A DNA stretch of 64,000 bases, taken from assembly GCA_015272215.1 (NCBI GenBank), contig JACYMD010000078.1, positions 1 to 64,000 of the forward strand, given 5' to 3'. Shown here in pieces: positions 27,120 to 36,516 of this stretch. The position numbers and the translations under genes are program-made. Position 1 is the stretch's first letter. The number at the start of each line of letters is the position of its first letter. The stretch comes from Rivularia sp. T60_A2020_040 (GTDB taxonomy: Bacteria > Cyanobacteriota > Cyanobacteriia > Cyanobacteriales > Nostocaceae). The notes below the pieces were generated by a model that worked only from the letters and a program-made list of their open reading frames with translations, was not told the origin of the DNA and did not search any database.

Positions 27120-28946
27120 TCACCTCGAACCAGTTGGCGGAATTTTTTCAATACTAATCAGCGCTTCCATCACTTCTTTGGCAATGGGTGCGGCTACAGT
27201 ACTACCGTAGGTATTTTCTCCTTGCGGCTCGTCTACTAATGCTAAAACTACATAACGCGGTGATTCTACCGGCAAAATACTCACAAAGCTAGTAATTTTT
27301 GAACCACTAATATAGCCTCCAGTCGCACCAGCTTTTTCTGCTGTACCAGTTTTACCAGCAATCCGATATCCAGGAATTTGAGCAGGTTTACCAGAACCTT
27401 TTTCAACGACGCTTTCCATCATTTCTAATACAGTTTGAGTGGTTTGAGGAGAGAAAACTTGTCGGGGTACGCTTAAATTTGCTTGTGTATGCATTTGTCC
27501 CTTATTATCTATCAATCCCTTTACCACATGGGGAGTAACCAATTTTCCACCATTAGCTAATGCTCCATGCATTTGTACTAATTGTAATGCTGTTAAGGAA
27601 AAACCTTGACCAAAAGAAGCTGTTGCTGGTTCAATAGGCGAATTCGTAAATTCTTCTTGCGGTTTGAGACGACTGTTGGTTTCAGACGGTAAATCTACAT
27701 CAGATTTCTGCCCCAATCCGATTCTTTCCAACCAACCGTAGTAAATACTTGGCTGCAATCGCTGGATGATTTTTACCATGCCAATATTGCTAGAAGTTTG
27801 CAAAATTTGAGCAACACTGATATTTCCGTTGCTGTTTTTCTCCGCATTTCGGATTTCACGATCTGCAACTTTAATTAACCCTGTATCGCGAAACACATCA
27901 TTTGCTTGGATACTACCAGTTTCTAAAGCGATCGCCACATTTAATGGTTTAAAAGTAGAACCGGGTTCGTATAAATCGGCTACTGCCCAATTTCTAAATA
28001 AAGAAATATCATCTTGGGTAAAATTATTATTGGGATTGTAAGTCGGTTGACAAGCCAAAGCGAGGATGGAACCATCCCATGAATCCATGACAATTACCGC
28101 TCCCCGTTTGGCTTGATATTTTTCGATTTGTTGTTTGAGTGCTTCTCTAGTAGCGCGTTGCAAACGAACATCAATGGTTAATTGCATCTGCAATTTATCC
28201 ACATTCAAAAAACCATCCGGTGCGCCATTTGCGATTAATCTACCATTACCATCTTTTGACATCCGCACCGTCTTCATGGAACGTTCCAGAAATTTTTCTT
28301 GGGAATATTCTATACCCGCTTTTCCGCGACGGTCGGAATTTACGTAGCCAACGACATCTGAGACTAAATCTTGATAGGGATAATATCGAGAGTATTTTTT
28401 AGTTAAATCTATACCGTTGAGTTTCAATCCAGCAATTTGATCCGCAACTTCTTCCGCTAACTTGGAAGAAATAAAAATACCGCTTTTTTGTTTCTTAAAT
28501 TTTGCTTCTAATTCTTCAGGATCTTGATTTAAAATAGTTCCCAGTTGACGTGCAATATCCGATGGAGACTTGTTTTTATCAAACAGCTTTGGATGTACGT
28601 ATAAAGTATAAACCGGCTGATCCATTGCTACAACTCTGTTGTTACGATCTAATATCTGACGACGAGGAACAAAAGGACGCATATGAAACATCTGCTGATT
28701 TCGCGCCTGTTGAGTCAATTTCGCACCGTCAACAATTTGTAAACGGTACAAATTAATCCCCAAACCCAAACAAGCCGCAATTAATACACCCCAAACCATA
28801 AACAATCGGTTTCTCGAATTAGGTGAAACCCGTCTAGATGTTGTTGCAAATTTCCTTTGTTTATCCTTTAAAATACTGCGATTAAAACGCGACTGTATAT
28901 GTTCTCTCTTGAGATTTCTACTGATTTTACTGGGAAATTTCTGCAT
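27120..28946 (-). CDS. ftsI: Class B penicillin-binding protein (FtsI/PBP2)
   Basis: A 608-residue septal transpeptidase. A cytoplasmic basic tail (1-46) precedes one membrane segment (47-66), a pedestal domain, and the transpeptidase domain with S330-T-F-K333, S385-S-N387 and K532-T-G534. It cross-links peptidoglycan at the division septum in complex with FtsW and FtsL/FtsQ-like proteins. The gene upstream on the same strand (30477) encodes an FtsL-like protein, but a TnpB element now lies between them. The ATG at 28946 gives a normal length. Confidence 0.96.
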   Translation of the reverse strand: MQKFPSKISRNLKREHIQSRFNRSILKDKQRKFATTSRRVSPNSRNRLFMVWGVLIAACLGLGINLYRLQIVDGAKLTQQARNQQMFHMRPFVPRRQILDRNNRVVAMDQPVYTLYVHPKLFDKNKSPSDIARQLGTILNQDPEELEAKFKKQKSGIFISSKLAEEVADQIAGLKLNGIDLTKKYSRYYPYQDLVSDVVGYVNSDRRGKAGIEYSQEKFLERSMKTVRMSKDGNGRLIANGAPDGFLNVDKLQMQLTIDVRLQRATREALKQQIEKYQAKRGAVIVMDSWDGSILALACQPTYNPNNNFTQDDISLFRNWAVADLYEPGSTFKPLNVAIALETGSIQANDVFRDTGLIKVADREIRNAEKNSNGNISVAQILQTSSNIGMVKIIQRLQPSIYYGWLERIGLGQKSDVDLPSETNSRLKPQEEFTNSPIEPATASFGQGFSLTALQLVQMHGALANGGKLVTPHVVKGLIDNKGQMHTQANLSVPRQVFSPQTTQTVLEMMESVVEKGSGKPAQIPGYRIAGKTGTAEKAGATGGYISGSKITSFVSILPVESPRYVVLALVDEPQGENTYGSTVAAPIAKEVMEALISIEKIPPTGSR

Positions 28947-28984
28947 AAAGCTTGTCCTAATATCATGCTTTGAGGAAAATTTGC

Positions 28985-29250
28985 GGTGACGTACCTACAC
29001 TTCTCTTGCGAGTAGGTGTAGACTTCTCAGTGACTCGTCATTGACGACATTGACTGAGCTTGAAAGGCGTGTGTCCCACGCTCTTTTATAATTAAACTTG
29101 CGTTCAAATCTCGACAAAGGCTAATATGGCAAATTGGACAGTTATGCATTCTTTGCGACAGCGGCTTTGTGACTTTATGACCACAATTAGAACATTCTTG
29201 ACTTGTACCGTTTGGGTTTACAGGTATTACTTTCAATCCAGCATTTGCGG
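28985..29250 (-). ncRNA. Possible omega RNA at the TnpB right end
   Basis: TnpB proteins are guided by an RNA that overlaps the 3' end of tnpB and extends past the element end into flanking DNA. The 3' part of this tnpB and the stem-loop at 28993-29021 occupy that position. The guide would be read from flank below about 28985. This is placed by analogy; the fold was not computed. Confidence 0.3.
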
Positions 29251-30211
29251 CTTTGAATGAAAGTATATTTATAAACTGACTCCAACCGGCATCATGAACT
29301 GCGAACGCTAATTTTGTTCTAGCAAGCCCTTTTATATTCAACTTCTCTACAGCAATTACATCATATTTAGATAGTAATTGTTTGGCTGTTTTGAAGTGAA
29401 AATCTTTTCTAGTATCAGCAACTTTTTTGTGTTTGATACTTAGGTTTTTAATTGCTTTCTTTCTTCTGTTAGAACCTTTTTTACGTCGCGATACTTTGCG
29501 CTGTGCTGACTTTAATTTACGTTCAGCTTTACGTAAGTATTTTGGTGCTGATATTCTTTCATTATCAGAAGTCACAAAAAAGTCAATTAGTCCTAAGTCA
29601 ATACCGACAATATTATCAACATTAAAATCTGGCTTAATTGTTGGAACTTCTTTATTATCAAGACTCAAAGTAACGTAATAACCATTTGCTTTCTTTGTAA
29701 CTGATACGGTTTTTATCACAAAACCTTCAGGAATAGGACGATGTACGATTACTTTTACATCACCAATTTTTGACAATGTAATTTTATTGTTTACAAAATG
29801 ATGCTGCTTGAATTGTGGGTAGGTAAACGTTTTATATTGTCCTACTGCCTTGAATCTAGGTCTACCAGATTTTTTACCATTACTATCACCTTTTAGCCAT
29901 CTATCAAACGCAATCTCAACTTTTTTAGGGACTTCTTGTAATACTTGACTGTGTATTTCCTTGTACCAAGGACGGTCTATTTTTAATTGTTTTAACGAGG
30001 CTTGCTGACTAAAACGGTTAGGTTTGTCTGATAACTCTGGCAAATGACAAACAAGCGGACATCTATCAATAGAACAACGATTTCTTTCATACCAATCAAA
30101 CCTTTGAGACAATTGATAATTATATTGATAGCGCAACTTTTCAAGCGTCCCATCAATAATTTCTCGCTGTTCTTCCGAAGGTTTTAATCGGTATTGATAA
30201 CTTGTCCGCAT
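29027..30211 (-). CDS. tnpB: TnpB RNA-guided nuclease (OrfB, IS605 family)
   Basis: The 394-residue protein has the OrfB helix-turn-helix start (YRLKPSEEQREII), a RuvC-like nuclease and a zinc ribbon. Catalytic acids are D205 (GIDLGL), E289 (VEKLNI) and D368 (RDLNAS). Zinc ligands are C340, C343, C358 and C361 (CSNCG, CPIC). All are present, so the nuclease looks functional. In the family TnpB cuts DNA matching its omega-RNA guide next to a short motif and helps the element persist. The C-terminus (QAQSMSSMTSH) is short and normal for this group. Confidence 0.95.
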   Translation of the reverse strand: MRTSYQYRLKPSEEQREIIDGTLEKLRYQYNYQLSQRFDWYERNRCSIDRCPLVCHLPELSDKPNRFSQQASLKQLKIDRPWYKEIHSQVLQEVPKKVEIAFDRWLKGDSNGKKSGRPRFKAVGQYKTFTYPQFKQHHFVNNKITLSKIGDVKVIVHRPIPEGFVIKTVSVTKKANGYYVTLSLDNKEVPTIKPDFNVDNIVGIDLGLIDFFVTSDNERISAPKYLRKAERKLKSAQRKVSRRKKGSNRRKKAIKNLSIKHKKVADTRKDFHFKTAKQLLSKYDVIAVEKLNIKGLARTKLAFAVHDAGWSQFINILSFKAANAGLKVIPVNPNGTSQECSNCGHKVTKPLSQRMHNCPICHISLCRDLNASLIIKERGTHAFQAQSMSSMTSH

Positions 30212-30476
30212 TTGTTTTACTGGAAAGAAGTATTTTGGAGTGATTCTTATTTTATTGCCTCATGTGGCGGCGTAACTGTTTCAACTTTGCGGAAATACAT
30301 TGAGGGGCAATCTAAACCCGGTTAGTCTAACGACTCACTTCGTGAACGTAATTCATCCCAACACCTCCGATGTTCGGTAGGTATAGGACTTCTTACGATT
30401 GAAAGTTAAACAAATATATAATTCCTATGCCAACCGATTTAATGAAAATCTGGGGCAAGAGTAGCTAACGCCGATT

Positions 30477-31142
30477 TTAGTATCCGCCCGCATTTAAAGG
30501 CTGTGTTTCTGTTTCGTCTGACTTTTTATCAACCTGCTGAGAGCTTGACGGTGCAGTTTCTTCTAAAAAAATAGTGTTTGCTGGAGTTGGTGAAATTAGT
30601 CCAGAATGGGGTTTTTTCCCTTCTTGTGCCATTTGATTTTTCAGCGTCTCATCATGCTTTGTCAACTGACGTTCATCCCGCTGTAAATCTTGCAGTTTTT
30701 TATAGGAACTACTCCATAGATGCTGGGAATATACCGTCCAACCGTAGACTATCAAGGTAGCACTTACTAACAGAAAACTAGCAACCGAAGTGTGACGATG
30801 AACAGAATTCCAACGCATTAACCACATAGGTACTTTACTACCATCTGGCATTAAGGGTATGGCAAAGCGATCTTTACGATCGCGTTTTTTACGCTCTATA
30901 TTTTTTACATCCAATGGGGGATGATAATTTGTCCGTTGAGGTTTAACTTTTACCGATGACGGATTATTTGAACCCATACTCGAAGGTTTTGATCTATCTA
31001 AAAATCCAGGTGTGGGTTTTGAGAAAGGTGGAAAGCTGTTATGTTCATTGATCTTAGAACCTCTGAAATTCTCTTGACTAGTAGAATCTCTTCCTAACCA
31101 ACGTTTTTGACCTCTTAAATTTGATTTGCGAATAGCAGTCAT
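30477..31142 (-). CDS. FtsL-like single-pass division protein
   Basis: The 221-residue protein has a long basic, Ser/Pro-rich cytoplasmic part (1-115), one membrane segment (about 117-138), a short coiled-coil stretch (about 144-173) and a disordered tail. This topology and its position directly upstream of ftsI match the FtsL/FtsB-like proteins of cyanobacterial division clusters. Sequence identity in FtsL proteins is very low, so the call rests on topology and context. Its stop is 1530 bases from ftsI because of the TnpB insertion. Confidence 0.6.
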   Translation of the reverse strand: MTAIRKSNLRGQKRWLGRDSTSQENFRGSKINEHNSFPPFSKPTPGFLDRSKPSSMGSNNPSSVKVKPQRTNYHPPLDVKNIERKKRDRKDRFAIPLMPDGSKVPMWLMRWNSVHRHTSVASFLLVSATLIVYGWTVYSQHLWSSSYKKLQDLQRDERQLTKHDETLKNQMAQEGKKPHSGLISPTPANTIFLEETAPSSSQQVDKKSDETETQPLNAGGY

Positions 31143-31629
31143 AAACTTTTAGATTAAAGAAACTGTGCTTTAGTTAGATAAATGTAAACCGAAAATCGCT
31201 GCAAAACTTGTATTCGGGCATAAGTAATATTTTTGACAATACATCGATTCCATATCCTACACCCCTTTTTAAAGATTTGTAAAAATTATTGAAATCAACC
31301 TAATATTCAATTCTCAGCATTTACTCCTGAGTTGGGCGCATCATCATAGCATCTTCGTTCTGTCACAGGCACTGTGCTTCCATAACTTGGGAATTTCTGG
31401 TATGATAACGCGCTTTGTCGCCAAATAGGGAACAGTTAACCAACTCCAAAAATAATCAATTTATTGTCTTAGCTATAAGAACGCCCTACGTAAGGTTTGG
31501 TCAGTATAAAAATGAATCATTTATTTATAGAAATTAATTAAAGCTACAATATTTAAAAAAATCAACAAATAAGGTATCGTATTCAACAGGCTATAAATAT
31601 TTCTTGATTGAATTGGTGAAAGAGGAGTT
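31143..31629. other. 487-base divergent intergenic region
   Basis: AT-rich sequence between the FtsL-like gene (minus) and a small lipoprotein gene (plus). It should hold promoters for both. I see no repeat array, RNA gene or credible ORF in it. An 88-codon minus-strand frame running through the lipoprotein gene is a shadow. Confidence 0.6.
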
Positions 31630-31800
31630 ATGAAAATCAAAGTCTTCGGTTTTGCTTTATTGTTAGGTTTGGCTACGATTCTTGGAGCTTGCGAAGGAGC
31701 AGGCGATACCCCTGCGGGAACTGAGACTGCACCTCCTGCTGGAGAACCAGTTGATGCTCCAGGAACAACACCTGAAGCTACTCCCACTACTGCCCCATAG
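31630..31800 (+). CDS. Small Thr/Pro-rich lipoprotein (56 aa)
   Basis: The frame opens with ATG eight bases after GAGGAG, a strong ribosome binding site. It encodes a signal peptide (MKIKVFGFALLLGLATILGA) with the lipid-modified cysteine at position 21, then an acidic tail rich in Thr, Pro, Gly and Ala. It is short enough to be missed by length cutoffs. The mature part is only about 36 residues and looks disordered, so it may be a surface or membrane tether. A terminator-like hairpin follows at 31982. Function unknown. Confidence 0.8.
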   Translation: MKIKVFGFALLLGLATILGACEGAGDTPAGTETAPPAGEPVDAPGTTPEATPTTAP

Positions 31801-31875
31801 TTGATAATTAGTATTTAGGCTATTATCACTATTTTGAGAGGTCGCTCCTCCCATTCTTTTTGTTCATTACGTTAT

Positions 31876-31889
31876 ACAGGTTTACCTGT
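31876..31889. other. Perfect palindrome ACAGGTTTACCTGT
   Basis: ACAGGT TT ACCTGT lies 75 bases after the small lipoprotein gene. It could be a weak hairpin or a dimeric regulator site. The rest of the 463-base spacer to 32263 holds the terminator at 31982 and otherwise featureless AT-rich DNA. Confidence 0.4.
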
Positions 31890-31981
31890 TGATTTTGACA
31901 ATTTGAGAAATTAGCATCGCGTTTTAGGGCTAATATTTGAAATTTTTTGAGATTTCCCTATTTCGCTTTGGTAGAAAAGGT

Positions 31982-32017
31982 AAACCTGGTAATAATTATC
32001 GAGATTGCCAGGTTTTT
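31982..32017 (+). terminator. Rho-independent-like terminator
   Basis: AAACCTGG (31982-31989) pairs with CCAGGTTT (32008-32015), and the right arm runs into TTTTT. The loop is about 18 bases. It would end transcription from the small lipoprotein gene 180 bases upstream. Confidence 0.6.
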
Positions 32018-32263
32018 ATGTGAGTAAGTGTTTTTGTCCGTCTCCGATATTTGACTCTGCTAAAGTTTCTCAAAAGTTTCTCAAAAATTTCTCATTCTCA
32101 TCTTGAGAATAAGGCTAAACGTTAAGCTTTAAGCATTAAACTTTATAATGCATGGGAATTAAAAGCGTATCTTTCAAACTTCTCTGTTCTAAAATGGACA
32201 TTAAAAATCCTTTGGTAATACTTTTGAACGGTGTAGCGCTGAATAATAAAAAAATAATTAAAC

Positions 32264-32599
32264 ATGAGGAGACAAAAACCTCGAAAAGCACTTTTGTTGA
32301 TATTTTTAACTACCGTAATAGGTATTTTGGTAGGGATATTTTCTTACCATAAAACATCTGTAATTGCATTGCCCCCAAAGGTAGATATTCCAGAAGAAAT
32401 ATTAAGAACAGAAATTATCATAGAAGGGCGATCGCCAATTGATGGCAAACCTCTAAGCCCCGCCGAATATGCTCAATTACAAGCCGAACTGAAAACACGT
32501 CCCTATCCACCCCAACTCAGTCCTAAAGTTCGGGATACGGTCTTTTTGCTCCGTTTACGCAAGATATTGAGAACCCTTTTCCCCTTCGTAGATTTTTAA
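32264..32599 (+). CDS. Conserved cyanobacterial membrane-anchored protein, unknown function
   Basis: The 111-residue protein has one N-terminal membrane segment (about 9-27) and a conserved soluble part with SPIDGKPLSPAEYAQLQ and KVRDTVFLLRLRKILRTLFPF. I recognise the pattern as a small protein common in cyanobacteria without a named role. It has a good upstream GAGG. It stands 206 bases before glgB on the same strand; a link to glycogen metabolism is only positional. Confidence 0.7.
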   Translation: MRRQKPRKALLLIFLTTVIGILVGIFSYHKTSVIALPPKVDIPEEILRTEIIIEGRSPIDGKPLSPAEYAQLQAELKTRPYPPQLSPKVRDTVFLLRLRKILRTLFPFVDF

Positions 32600-32805
32600 G
32601 TAAATATTGGGGATAGGTCTGCATATCTAAGGTTAAAATTCCCCTTGTCGCCCCCGAACTCCATCTCCTTATCCCCCCATCCCGAAAGTCTCCCATTTTC
32701 TTTATTTCTCAAAAAGCGCACAAAAACTACAAATAAATGTAAAGAATATATATAGATATAGAAAAAATAGATTCAGTTATCCATAATATTCAGCGTAATA
32801 GCTCC

Positions 32806-35106
32806 ATGTCTATGACCACTATTGCCCCAGAACAAGTTAACAGCATTATTCGGAACCAACATCAAGACCCTTTTGAAATACTTGGTTCCCATCAAATAGA
32901 GAAAGATGGCAAAAAAGTCTGGGTTGTGCGAGCTTACCTTCCCAATGCGAGTGCTGCTTGGGTAGTTCTTCCGGAAGAACGGAAAGAACAAGAAATGCAC
33001 AGCGTACATGACCCCCAGTTTTTTGAATGTATTATAGATACTCAAGAACTAACTAACTACCAGATCAAGGTTAAAGAAGGAGACAACGAACGAGTATTTT
33101 ACGATCCCTATGCTTTCCGTTCTCCCAAACTCACAGAATTTGATTTACACCTGTTTAACGAAGGGAATCATCACCGAATTTACGAGAAATTAGGAGCGCA
33201 TTCCACTGAAATTAAAGGTGTAAAAGGTGTTTACTTTGCCGTTTGGGCTCCAAATGCACGCAATGCGTCAGTGCTAGGTGATTTCAATAATTGGGATGGA
33301 CGTAAACATCAAATGCGTAAAAGTTCTGATGTTGGAGTTTGGGAATTATTCATTCCCGAATTGCAAGTAGGAGAACATTACAAATACGAAATCAAAAATG
33401 CTGCCGGACATATTTACGAAAAATCCGATCCCTACGGTTTTGCTCAAGAAGTTCGTCCCAAAACTGCCTCTATCGTCACTGACTTGGATACTTATCAATG
33501 GGACGATCGCGATTGGATGGAAAAACGCCGTCATACCGACCAATTGAGTGCGCCAATTTCAGTTTATGAAGTACATTTGGGTTCTTGGTTGCACGCTGGG
33601 ACGAATGAACCACATAAATTACCGAATGGTGAAGTTGAACCTGTGGTAGCAGTTTCAGAACTCAAAACTGGCGCACGCTTTTTAACTTATCGGGAATTAG
33701 CAGAAAAACTGATTCCCTACGTCAAAGAATTGGGCTACACCCACATCGAAATGCTGCCAATTGCCGAACATCCTTTTGATGGTTCTTGGGGATATCAGGT
33801 AACTGGTTATTACGCTCCTACCTCCCGTTTTGGTAATCCTGAAGATTTTATGTACTTTGTTGATCAATGTCATAAAAACGAAATTGGCGTAATTGTAGAT
33901 TGGGTTCCTGGGCATTTTCCTAAAGATGGACACGGTTTAGCTTTTTTTGATGGTACGCATTTATACGAACACGCAGACCCCCGCAAAGGCGAACATAAAG
34001 AATGGGGAACTCTAGTATTTAATTATGCGCGTCATGAAGTACGTAATTTTTTGACAGCCAACGCTTTATTTTGGTTTGATAAATACCATATTGATGGCAT
34101 TCGTGTTGATGCAGTAGCTTCAATGCTTTATCTCGATTACTGTCGCGAACCAGGAGAATGGGTTACAAACGAATATGGCGGTCGAGAGAATTTAGAAGCA
34201 GTAGAATTTATTCGTAGTGTAAATCACCTGATATTTAGTTATTTCCCCGGTTCCCTTTCCATTGCAGAAGAATCGACTTCATGGCCTATGGTATCGTGGC
34301 CTACATATACTGGCGGATTGGGCTTTAACCTGAAGTGGAACATGGGCTGGATGCATGATATGCTCGATTATTTCAGCATGGACCCTTGGTTCCGTCAGTT
34401 TCATCAAAATAATCTGACCTTTAGTATGTGGTATCACCACAGCGAAAACTTCATGTTGGCGCTGTCCCATGATGAAGTGGTGCATGGTAAAAGTAATATT
34501 ATCGGCAAGATGCCCGGAGATCGATGGCAAAAGCTAGCCAATGTGCGCTGTTTATTTGGCTTTATGTTTACTCACCCCGGCAAGAAAACCATGTTTATGA
34601 GCATGGAATTTGGGCAGTGGAGCGAATGGAATGTTTGGGCAGATTTAGAATGGAACTTGTTACAATTTGAGCCACATCAGCAGTTAAAAACATTCTTCCA
34701 AGATTTGAATCAACTCTACCGTAGTGAACCCTCCCTATATACTCAAGACTTTGAAGAACCTGGGTTCGAGTGGATTGACTGTAGCGATAATCGTCACAGT
34801 GTAGTTTCATTTATCCGTCGCGATAAAAATTCTGATGATTTCATCGTAGCTGTTTGTAATTTCACTCCCCAGCCCCATTCTCACTACCGTATCGGTGTAC
34901 CGCAACCAGGATTTTATACCGAATTATTTAACAGTGATGCGCGAGAATACGGAGGTAGTAATATGGGTAATTTAGGCGGTAAATGGACGGATAATTGGTC
35001 AATGCACAATCAACAATACTCATTAGATTTATGTCTACCACCATTATCCGTATTAATTTTGAAATTAGATCGGAATAAAACTGCTGAGGTGATGAAAGAA
35101 GAGTAA
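32806..35106 (+). CDS. glgB: 1,4-alpha-glucan branching enzyme GlgB
   Basis: A full-length 766-residue GH13 branching enzyme. It has two N-terminal beta-sandwich (CBM48-like) parts, the catalytic barrel and a C-terminal beta domain. Active-site residues are the nucleophile D435 (GIRVDAV), acid/base E488 (AEES) and D556 (SHDEVVHGK); DWVPGHFP is also present. It forms alpha-1,6 branches in glycogen. ATG codons at 32806 and 32812 are both usable. Monocistronic by spacing. Confidence 0.98.
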   Translation: MSMTTIAPEQVNSIIRNQHQDPFEILGSHQIEKDGKKVWVVRAYLPNASAAWVVLPEERKEQEMHSVHDPQFFECIIDTQELTNYQIKVKEGDNERVFYDPYAFRSPKLTEFDLHLFNEGNHHRIYEKLGAHSTEIKGVKGVYFAVWAPNARNASVLGDFNNWDGRKHQMRKSSDVGVWELFIPELQVGEHYKYEIKNAAGHIYEKSDPYGFAQEVRPKTASIVTDLDTYQWDDRDWMEKRRHTDQLSAPISVYEVHLGSWLHAGTNEPHKLPNGEVEPVVAVSELKTGARFLTYRELAEKLIPYVKELGYTHIEMLPIAEHPFDGSWGYQVTGYYAPTSRFGNPEDFMYFVDQCHKNEIGVIVDWVPGHFPKDGHGLAFFDGTHLYEHADPRKGEHKEWGTLVFNYARHEVRNFLTANALFWFDKYHIDGIRVDAVASMLYLDYCREPGEWVTNEYGGRENLEAVEFIRSVNHLIFSYFPGSLSIAEESTSWPMVSWPTYTGGLGFNLKWNMGWMHDMLDYFSMDPWFRQFHQNNLTFSMWYHHSENFMLALSHDEVVHGKSNIIGKMPGDRWQKLANVRCLFGFMFTHPGKKTMFMSMEFGQWSEWNVWADLEWNLLQFEPHQQLKTFFQDLNQLYRSEPSLYTQDFEEPGFEWIDCSDNRHSVVSFIRRDKNSDDFIVAVCNFTPQPHSHYRIGVPQPGFYTELFNSDAREYGGSNMGNLGGKWTDNWSMHNQQYSLDLCLPPLSVLILKLDRNKTAEVMKEE

Positions 35107-35124
35107 TTTAAGTTTTATGCAATG

Positions 35125-35188
35125 AGAAGTCGGGTTTTTATGATAATTATCTTGTATGACAAATATTTTCGATAAAAACCCGACTTCT
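35125..35188. repeat. 17-base inverted repeat after glgB (AGAAGTCGGGTTTTTAT)
   Basis: AGAAGTCGGGTTTTTAT (35125-35141) and its exact complement (35172-35188) flank 30 AT-rich bases. The T-rich arms make it a plausible bidirectional terminator. The same arm sequence brackets 8983-9150, where the spacer is about 140 bases, so this is a dispersed element. Confidence 0.9.
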
Positions 35189-35372
35189 AGACATGGAACG
35201 AGAAGTCAAGAGGGAATAATAACTAATTATCCGAACTTGATATCATAACAAGACAATAATCTGAAAAAAACCGACGAATGATTTGTACACAAAAAGAAAT
35301 TAGAAGCAAATCCGGTACCCAGATTATGTGATAATAACCAAACTATTCGCTTTTCCTTAAACCTTAATTGCC

Positions 35373-36404
35373 GTGCAGTCAACCGATAATATCAATGAAC
35401 TGGTTGAAGCCTTACAACAGCCAGCAGATTTGGCTTTTGAGCTACCCGATCCCGAAGACGAAGCAATTCCAGAAACAGATTTTCTTCAACAGTTAGACGT
35501 AGCTTGGCAGGTATGCGATAAATTTGATTTACAAACTGATATCTGGCGAGGAAGAATTTTACGCGCTATTCGCGATCGAGAAAAAAAAGGAGGAGATGGG
35601 CGCGGTACCGGCTTTCTCAAATGGCTCAAAGAACGAGAAATTAGTAAAAGCCATGCTTATAGTTTAATTGAGTTAGCAAACAGTGCCGATACTCTTTTAC
35701 AATCCGGTAAGTTGGAAGTAAAATCTATCAACAATTTTAGTAAACGAGCCTTTGTAGAAACCGCTAAAGCATCACCAGAAGTGCAGGTGATGGTAAGTGA
35801 AGCCGCACAAAATGGCGATCGCATTACTAGACGAGAAGTAAAGCAGCTTTCTGAAGAATGGACTGCCATGTCTTCGGAATTATTACCCGAATCAGTGAAA
35901 CAGAAAGCAGCGGATAATACCCTTCCGCCCCGCTATCTCGCGCCACTGGTAAAAGAGATGGAAAAATTACCACAACTCCATCAAGCAGTCATTCAAGATG
36001 AAATTACCGCTAATCCAGATGTTGAAACCCTCAAACAGGCTACAACTGATGCTCGTTATCTAGCAAAATATCTCAAAGCTGCCGTACAAGTACAAGCCCT
36101 TTCTTCCCAAGAAGTCGATATCGAAACAGCGTTAGAGGAAGCCCAAAGAGTCGGATGCATGAATATAGCTGCTGATTTAGTTAATCAAGCATCCCAGATA
36201 GAGCAAACCATCGCTAAGTTATACATGACATGGAAACGCATCGCTAATTTATCAGATCGGCTTTATGTCGATACAGGTGCTTCTACACCCCAGTTGAGGT
36301 TACTACTTGATTGTTTAGAACCCCTCGGTGGTGAAGTCATGGAATTAAGGATTAGTGGTACTACTGAACGTACAGTCCGTTTGCAAATCCAAGAAACAGA
36401 ATAA
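35373..36404 (+). CDS. Conserved cyanobacterial protein of unknown function (343 aa)
   Basis: The product starts at a GTG (35373) with no visible strong ribosome binding site. It is largely alpha-helical, with an acidic N-terminus (LPDPEDEAIPE), a block with FLKWLKEREISKSHAYSLIELA that resembles a helix-turn-helix, and NGDRITRREVKQLSEEW. It could bind DNA like ParB/KorB-type or plasmid-maintenance proteins, but I do not recognise it. No membrane segment. It is followed by an STRR and a convergent pentapeptide gene. Confidence 0.7.
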   Translation: MQSTDNINELVEALQQPADLAFELPDPEDEAIPETDFLQQLDVAWQVCDKFDLQTDIWRGRILRAIRDREKKGGDGRGTGFLKWLKEREISKSHAYSLIELANSADTLLQSGKLEVKSINNFSKRAFVETAKASPEVQVMVSEAAQNGDRITRREVKQLSEEWTAMSSELLPESVKQKAADNTLPPRYLAPLVKEMEKLPQLHQAVIQDEITANPDVETLKQATTDARYLAKYLKAAVQVQALSSQEVDIETALEEAQRVGCMNIAADLVNQASQIEQTIAKLYMTWKRIANLSDRLYVDTGASTPQLRLLLDCLEPLGGEVMELRISGTTERTVRLQIQETE

Positions 36405-36429
36405 TCACCAGAAAATCCACAGCAAAACC

Positions 36430-36482
36430 TATTCCCAATTCCCTATTCCCTATTCCCTGTTCCCTGTTCCCTGTTCCCTTTA
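36430..36482. repeat. STRR: CCCTATT/CCCTGTT units at a convergent junction
   Basis: Heptamers CCCTATT change to CCCTGTT through the array, the same unit type as at 261-331. It lies between the 343-residue protein gene and the convergent pentapeptide gene. Confidence 0.9.
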
Positions 36483-36516
36483 TTACAAGTTTCTAACCAG
36501 ACAACATGATAATCGC

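Larger units (their letters stand above)
28985..30400 (-). mobile_element. IS200/IS605-family element carrying only tnpB
   Basis: The element reads on the minus strand. Its right end has a stem-loop built from ACCTAC/GTAGGT or CTACAC/GTGTAG (28993-29021). Its left end has an imperfect hairpin, ACCTCCGA TGT TCGGTAGGT (about 30370-30390). Both ends share a GAAGTC-TA-ACCTAC motif on the coding strand. No TnpA (Y1 transposase) gene is present, so it belongs to the IS1341-like, TnpB-only group. The exact cut sites are uncertain by tens of bases. Confidence 0.65.

Noticed and set aside
29027-31142. TnpB considered as a CRISPR-associated Cas12 ancestor or Fanzor-like effector in a defence locus
   Set aside because: Hairpin-bearing element ends and the IS1341-like layout make a simple IS605-family element the better reading.
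32152-32352. 66-codon frame before the small membrane protein gene
   Set aside because: It overlaps the better-supported gene at 32264 in another frame and lacks a recognisable pattern.
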